A DNA stretch of 10,586 nt, from NCBI GenBank assembly GCA_964468655.1, contig CAYXUG010000066.1, forward strand, positions 1-10,586, written 5' to 3'. Both the position numbers and the translations under genes were made by a program. The notes below the pieces were generated by a model, which saw only the letters and a list, made by a program, of their open reading frames with translations, was not told where the DNA came from and made no database searches. Shown here in pieces: positions 6,699-10,586 of this stretch. The DNA comes from CAYXUG01 sp964468655. Lineage in GTDB: Bacteria > Fidelibacterota > Marinisomatia > Marinisomatales > CAYXUG01. The number at the start of each line of letters is the position of its first letter. Within the stretch, counting starts at the first letter, position 1.

Positions 6699-6702
6699 AT
6701 CA

Positions 6703-9700
6703 ATGAGTGCAGAATTTGTTCACCTCCATAACCACTCCGATTATTCTCTTCTGGATGGTGCACAAACCATTTCTTCTGTCATCAATACCATGTCAGATCT
6801 TAATATGGAATCTGTCGCAATCACAGAACATGGGAACCTCTTTTCCGCCATCAATTTTTACAAAGATGCCAGAGAAGCGGGTATCAAACCAATTATCGGC
6901 TGCGAAATCTACGTCGCACAGGGAAGCAGATTTGATAAAAAACCAAAAGCATCTTCAGGGTGGGGTAATAACCATTTGGTCCTTTTGGTTCAAAATTACA
7001 CTGGATATAAAAATCTCATTAAACTGGTGACTGTTGGATTCCTTGAAGGATTTTATTACAGACCCCGTGTTGACAAAGATCTGATGAAACAATATAATGA
7101 AGGGCTCATTTGCCTTTCAGCATGTCTCAAAGGGGAAGTACAGGAATTGGCCGTTAACGGTGATTATGAAGGTGCTAAAACAGCTGCCCTTGAATATTCG
7201 GAAATATTTCCGGGAAGGTTCTACCTTGAATTGCAAAATCACAAAATTCCTGAAGAAGATGTTGCCCGCGATATCATTAAAAAACTAGCAGCTGAGCTTG
7301 ATATTCCACTCGTAGCAACCAATGACTGTCATTACTCGCGGAAGGAAGATTGGGAAGCCCACGATATTATGTTCTGCTTAGGAACAGGAAAAGACAGAAA
7401 CGACCCCAACAGGCAGCGATATGCTACTCCAGAATTTTATTTTAAGAGTCAGGATGAAATGTGGAAATCGTTTAAGGATTATAATAATGCCGTGGAAAAC
7501 TCCAGATTAATCGCTGACTCCTGCAATTTGGAAATTCCCCTTGGTGAAACTCTGCTCCCCACTTTTCCCATGCCTGAAGAATCAAAAGATATTCTGCCAG
7601 ACATATATTTAGAAAAACTCTGTTTTGATCAACTTCACAACCTGTATGGTGAGGTAACTCCTGAACTCGAGAACCGTCTGAAATATGAACTTGGCATTAT
7701 TAACAAAACCGGATTTACAGGATATTTTCTCATTGTCAGGGATTTTGTCAAATATGCAAAAGATAAAAGTATCCCTATAGGCCCCGGAAGGGGTTCGGTG
7801 GCTGGTAGTCTCGTTGCCTACACCCTCGGCATTACAACCATAGACCCGTTAAAATATCACCTTCTGTTTGAAAGATTCCTGAATCCTGATCGAATCACAA
7901 TGCCCGATATAGATATTGATTTTTGCTATGAACGTAGAGGAGAAGTTATTGACTACATTAAATCCAGGTATGGAGAAGATTCAGTCACTCAGATTATCAC
8001 CTTTGGTAAATTGAAAGCGAGACAAGTTGTGCGGGACGTTGGGCGTGTCCTAGGGTTAGATTACAGTCAGGTAGATAAAATTGCAAAAATGATCCCTTTC
8101 GGTCCTGGTGTCTCTCTTAAGGATGCGCTAAAAATCAATCCAGAATTACAGCAGTTAGTAAAATCTGATGAAGTTTACAGTGAGATTATCAAATACTCAA
8201 AAACACTTGAAGGCATGAACCGGCACGCTTCAACCCACGCTGCGGGGGTTGTCATTACGCCCGGTAAATTAACTGACTATATTCCCCTTTATAAATCATC
8301 TCAGGGGGATATCACCTCTCAATTTGACATGAAAGGGCTGGAAGACCTTGGGCTTCTCAAAATGGATTTCCTTGGTCTAAGGAATCTTACTGTAATAGAT
8401 AAAACTGTCTCATTTCTGAAAGAGCGAGAGATTAATCTTGACATAGAAAAAATCAGCTATGATGACCCTGAGGTCTACAAAATATTTACTTCAGGAAATA
8501 CCGTTGGAATTTTTCAATTCGAATCTACGGGAATGCGCGAATACCTGAAAAAGCTGAAACCTTCCTGTATTGAAGACCTCATTGCAATGAACGCTCTTTA
8601 CAGGCCGGGTCCAATGGAAAATATTGATGAATTTATTAAACGCAAACACGGGCAAAAAAAGATAAAATATCTCCATCCAGAGCTCGAACCTATATTAAAA
8701 GAGACTTATGGTATTATTGTTTACCAGGAACAGGTTATGCAAATAACTCATTCCATTTCCGGTTTTTCTCTCGGGCAGGCCGATTTGCTCCGAAGAGCCA
8801 TTGGTAAAAAACAAAAATCTCTCATGAAAGCTCAGAGAAATAAATTTATAGATGGTGCTAGGAAAAATAATATCGAGAAAACAACAGCAGAAGAAATATT
8901 TGATCTCATTGAGAAATTTGCCAAATACGGATTTAATAAAAGCCACAGCACTGCATACGCAATAATTGCATATCAGACAGCTTATTTAAAAACTTACCAC
9001 CCGGCGGAATTCATGGCAGCAAATCTTACCAGTGAAATTACAAATACAACAAGAGTGGTAACACTCATCAGTGAGTGCCAGAAAATGGATATTAATATTC
9101 ATCCGCCCGATATCAACGAATCTGAAATAACATTTAAGGCATTGGATGAAAAAAATATATCATTTGGTTTGAATGCGATTAAGAATGTGGGGTCAAAAGC
9201 AGCAGAAAACATCGTTTCATCAAGGAAAGAGTTCTCTCCATTTAAAACAATTTATGATTTTTGCGAGCATCTTGATCTCCGCCTCATCAATAAAAAAGTT
9301 TTAGAAAGCCTAGTAGCAAGCGGTGCAACAGATTCATTAAAAGGTACTCGCTCTCAACAATATGGAGCCGTAGAACAGGCGCTTAAATTTGCACAGCGGA
9401 TTCAGTCTGAAGCCAGCGACGAGCAAGTCGGGCTGTTTGGCCTCTCTTCTGTATCTTCAGAAATTCATAGAATACCTTCTCTTCCTGACATTGAAAAATG
9501 GCCTGAGTCTGAATTATTGAAAAAAGAAAATGAAGTAATGGGGTTTTACCTTACTGGACATCCTCTCTTAAAATATGCGAAGGAAATTGAAAAATTTTCA
9601 AATTATGATTTTTTTGATAAAGATAAAGAACCAAACGGTAAAGAATTACGAATTGCAGGAACAGTCGAAGACATTAAAATCCACATTGATAAAAAAAACC

Positions 9701-10146
9701 AACAGATGGGATTCTTTAAACTTGATTGCCTTGGCGGCAAAGCAGAAATCACTGCATTTCACGAATTATTTAAACAGTATAAACACTTAATTAAAGAGGG
9801 TGAGCTTGTATTTGTTAAGGGTAAATCTTCTGCAAGTTTTAATGATAATACCCCCAAAGTTATTGCAAATAAAATTCATGGATTGGCAGACTTTAATAAT
9901 AATAACATAAAAAAGATCAATATTACAATTGATGTCGAAAAAATACATGAGTCAGATGTTGAAGAATTATTTAATCTTACAAGAGACTACAAAGGAATAT
10001 CTCCCATATATTTTCATCTGAAGGAAAAAGAACAGAAAAATCCAAAAATAATTTCATCAAAAAATGTGAAAGTCATGCTGACTAAAGAATTATTAACTAA
10101 ACTTAAAGAAAAATTTGGTGATTCAAATGTCTGGGTTGAAGAATGA
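6703..10146 (+). CDS. dnaE: DNA polymerase III alpha subunit
   Basis: DnaE is the catalytic subunit of the replicative DNA polymerase. The 1147 residues are close to E. coli DnaE (1160). The N-terminal PHP domain (about 1-285) has LHNHSDYSLLDG, TEHGNLF, GCEIYV, SACLKGEV and NDCHYS, and appears to keep all nine metal ligands (His9, His11, Asp18, His43, Glu68, His91, Cys141, Asp208, His210). The polymerase core shows GPGRGSVAGS (360-369), catalytic Asp402 and Asp404 in MPDIDIDF, and the third Asp555 in KMDFLGLRNLT. RHASTHAAGVV (507-517) and ALYRPGPM lie in the core too. A helix-hairpin-helix region includes FGLNAIKNVGSKAA. QVGLF (908-912) fits the internal beta-clamp-binding motif, and an OB domain runs from about 982 to 1065. 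The ATG at 6703 follows a GGGGTGA ribosome site formed by the end of the upstream gene. The stop overlaps dtd by 4 nt. Confidence 0.98.
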   Translation: MSAEFVHLHNHSDYSLLDGAQTISSVINTMSDLNMESVAITEHGNLFSAINFYKDAREAGIKPIIGCEIYVAQGSRFDKKPKASSGWGNNHLVLLVQNYTGYKNLIKLVTVGFLEGFYYRPRVDKDLMKQYNEGLICLSACLKGEVQELAVNGDYEGAKTAALEYSEIFPGRFYLELQNHKIPEEDVARDIIKKLAAELDIPLVATNDCHYSRKEDWEAHDIMFCLGTGKDRNDPNRQRYATPEFYFKSQDEMWKSFKDYNNAVENSRLIADSCNLEIPLGETLLPTFPMPEESKDILPDIYLEKLCFDQLHNLYGEVTPELENRLKYELGIINKTGFTGYFLIVRDFVKYAKDKSIPIGPGRGSVAGSLVAYTLGITTIDPLKYHLLFERFLNPDRITMPDIDIDFCYERRGEVIDYIKSRYGEDSVTQIITFGKLKARQVVRDVGRVLGLDYSQVDKIAKMIPFGPGVSLKDALKINPELQQLVKSDEVYSEIIKYSKTLEGMNRHASTHAAGVVITPGKLTDYIPLYKSSQGDITSQFDMKGLEDLGLLKMDFLGLRNLTVIDKTVSFLKEREINLDIEKISYDDPEVYKIFTSGNTVGIFQFESTGMREYLKKLKPSCIEDLIAMNALYRPGPMENIDEFIKRKHGQKKIKYLHPELEPILKETYGIIVYQEQVMQITHSISGFSLGQADLLRRAIGKKQKSLMKAQRNKFIDGARKNNIEKTTAEEIFDLIEKFAKYGFNKSHSTAYAIIAYQTAYLKTYHPAEFMAANLTSEITNTTRVVTLISECQKMDINIHPPDINESEITFKALDEKNISFGLNAIKNVGSKAAENIVSSRKEFSPFKTIYDFCEHLDLRLINKKVLESLVASGATDSLKGTRSQQYGAVEQALKFAQRIQSEASDEQVGLFGLSSVSSEIHRIPSLPDIEKWPESELLKKENEVMGFYLTGHPLLKYAKEIEKFSNYDFFDKDKEPNGKELRIAGTVEDIKIHIDKKNQQMGFFKLDCLGGKAEITAFHELFKQYKHLIKEGELVFVKGKSSASFNDNTPKVIANKIHGLADFNNNNIKKINITIDVEKIHESDVEELFNLTRDYKGISPIYFHLKEKEQKNPKIISSKNVKVMLTKELLTKLKEKFGDSNVWVEE

Positions 10147-10586
10147 TTGCAGTACTTCAAAGAGTCAGTAATGCATCCGTGAGTGTGGATGGAAATGTTG
10201 TGGGAAAAATTGATAAAGGTCTTCTCATATTTTTAGGCGTTTTCAAAGATGACAATGAAGAAGACATCAATTTTTTATCTGAAAAAATTCCAACTTTCCG
10301 TATATTCAAAGATGAGAAAAACAAGATGAATTTGTCTCTCATTGATGTGAATGGCGAAGTGCTTGTTGTAAGTCAATTCACATTGTGTGGAAATTGGCAA
10401 AAAGGAAGACGTCCCAGTTTTTTGGATGCGGCAAAACCTGTGCTTGGCAATCAGCTTTATGAAAAATTTGTGGAAAAGCTGAAAAATTTTGGGGGCGCAG
10501 TTGAAACAGGTAAATTTGGCGCAATGATGGATGTTTCATTAACAAATGATGGTCCGGTTACATTTGTAATGGATAGTAAAATAAAA
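10143..10586 (+). CDS. dtd: D-aminoacyl-tRNA deacylase (Dtd), 3' end cut by the window
   Basis: Dtd removes D-amino acids (and glycine from mischarged tRNA-Ala) from tRNA, keeping D-residues out of proteins. The reading frame is open for 148 codons to the last base. Dtd is usually about 145-150 residues, so only the stop and perhaps a few codons are missing. The N terminus MIAVLQRVSNASVSV is standard. The active-site motif SQFTL is at 77-81 and the Gly-cisPro motif at 137-140 (GPVT) in LTNDGPVTF. GRRPSF and GKFGAMMDVSL are further family signatures. The start codon overlaps the dnaE TGA as ATGA, so translation is probably coupled to dnaE. The exact start is well supported, as it opens directly with the conserved first strand. 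Confidence 0.96.
   Translation, partial: MIAVLQRVSNASVSVDGNVVGKIDKGLLIFLGVFKDDNEEDINFLSEKIPTFRIFKDEKNKMNLSLIDVNGEVLVVSQFTLCGNWQKGRRPSFLDAAKPVLGNQLYEKFVEKLKNFGGAVETGKFGAMMDVSLTNDGPVTFVMDSKIK

Noticed and set aside
6707..7030. 107-codon open frame on the + strand inside dnaE
   Set aside because: It is a different frame of the conserved PHP domain of dnaE; the translation resembles no protein family.
1..10586. CRISPR array that could go with the Cas6b-like gene
   Set aside because: No direct repeats at regular 60-75-nt spacing were seen; nearly all of the window is accounted for by conserved coding sequence.

Overview
The window is a compact, AT-rich (judged by eye) bacterial housekeeping region with every gene on the + strand. 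It reads as rho, a Cas6b-like gene, a class I aspartate aminotransferase, rpmE, prfA, prmC, a UbiA-family prenyltransferase, dnaE and dtd, the last cut by the window end. There is no CRISPR array, transposase, tRNA, rRNA or prophage gene. Lineage is inferred only. Several genes lack a Shine-Dalgarno sequence, as is common in the Bacteroidetes/Chlorobi (FCB) superphylum, and the UbiA protein resembles the digeranylgeranylglyceryl-phosphate synthase type found in FCB bacteria. A marine FCB lineage such as Marinimicrobia (SAR406) is a reasonable guess, but not proven.

Layout. Positions 1-188 are a non-coding leader with a candidate sigma70-type promoter and a pyrimidine-rich, G-free tract ahead of rho (189-1436). 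Next come a 293-residue Cas6b-like protein (1472-2353), an aspartate/aromatic-type aminotransferase (2374-3558) and ribosomal protein L31 (3570-3782). A 13-bp perfect hairpin (3795-3835) follows L31 and ends only 10 nt before the prfA start. prfA (3846-4907) and prmC (4913-5788) are tightly coupled. After a 76-nt gap come the UbiA prenyltransferase (5865-6698), dnaE (6703-10146) and dtd (10143 to the end, overlapping dnaE by ATGA).

How the genes fit together. Most serve information processing: Rho ends transcripts, L31 is part of the 50S ribosome, RF1 releases peptides at UAA/UAG, PrmC methylates the RF1 GGQ glutamine, DnaE replicates the chromosome and Dtd removes D-amino acids from tRNA. 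The aminotransferase and the prenyltransferase are metabolic.

The outlier is the Cas6b-like gene. Its body looks like the CRISPR RNA-processing endoribonuclease Cas6b, including the C-terminal glycine-rich RNA-binding loop. However, it sits alone behind rho, with no array or other cas gene in the window. It seems to lack the N-terminal histidines used for catalysis, and it carries a polar C-terminal tail of about 65 residues. It may be a domesticated RNA-binding protein and is the best candidate here for an undescribed system.
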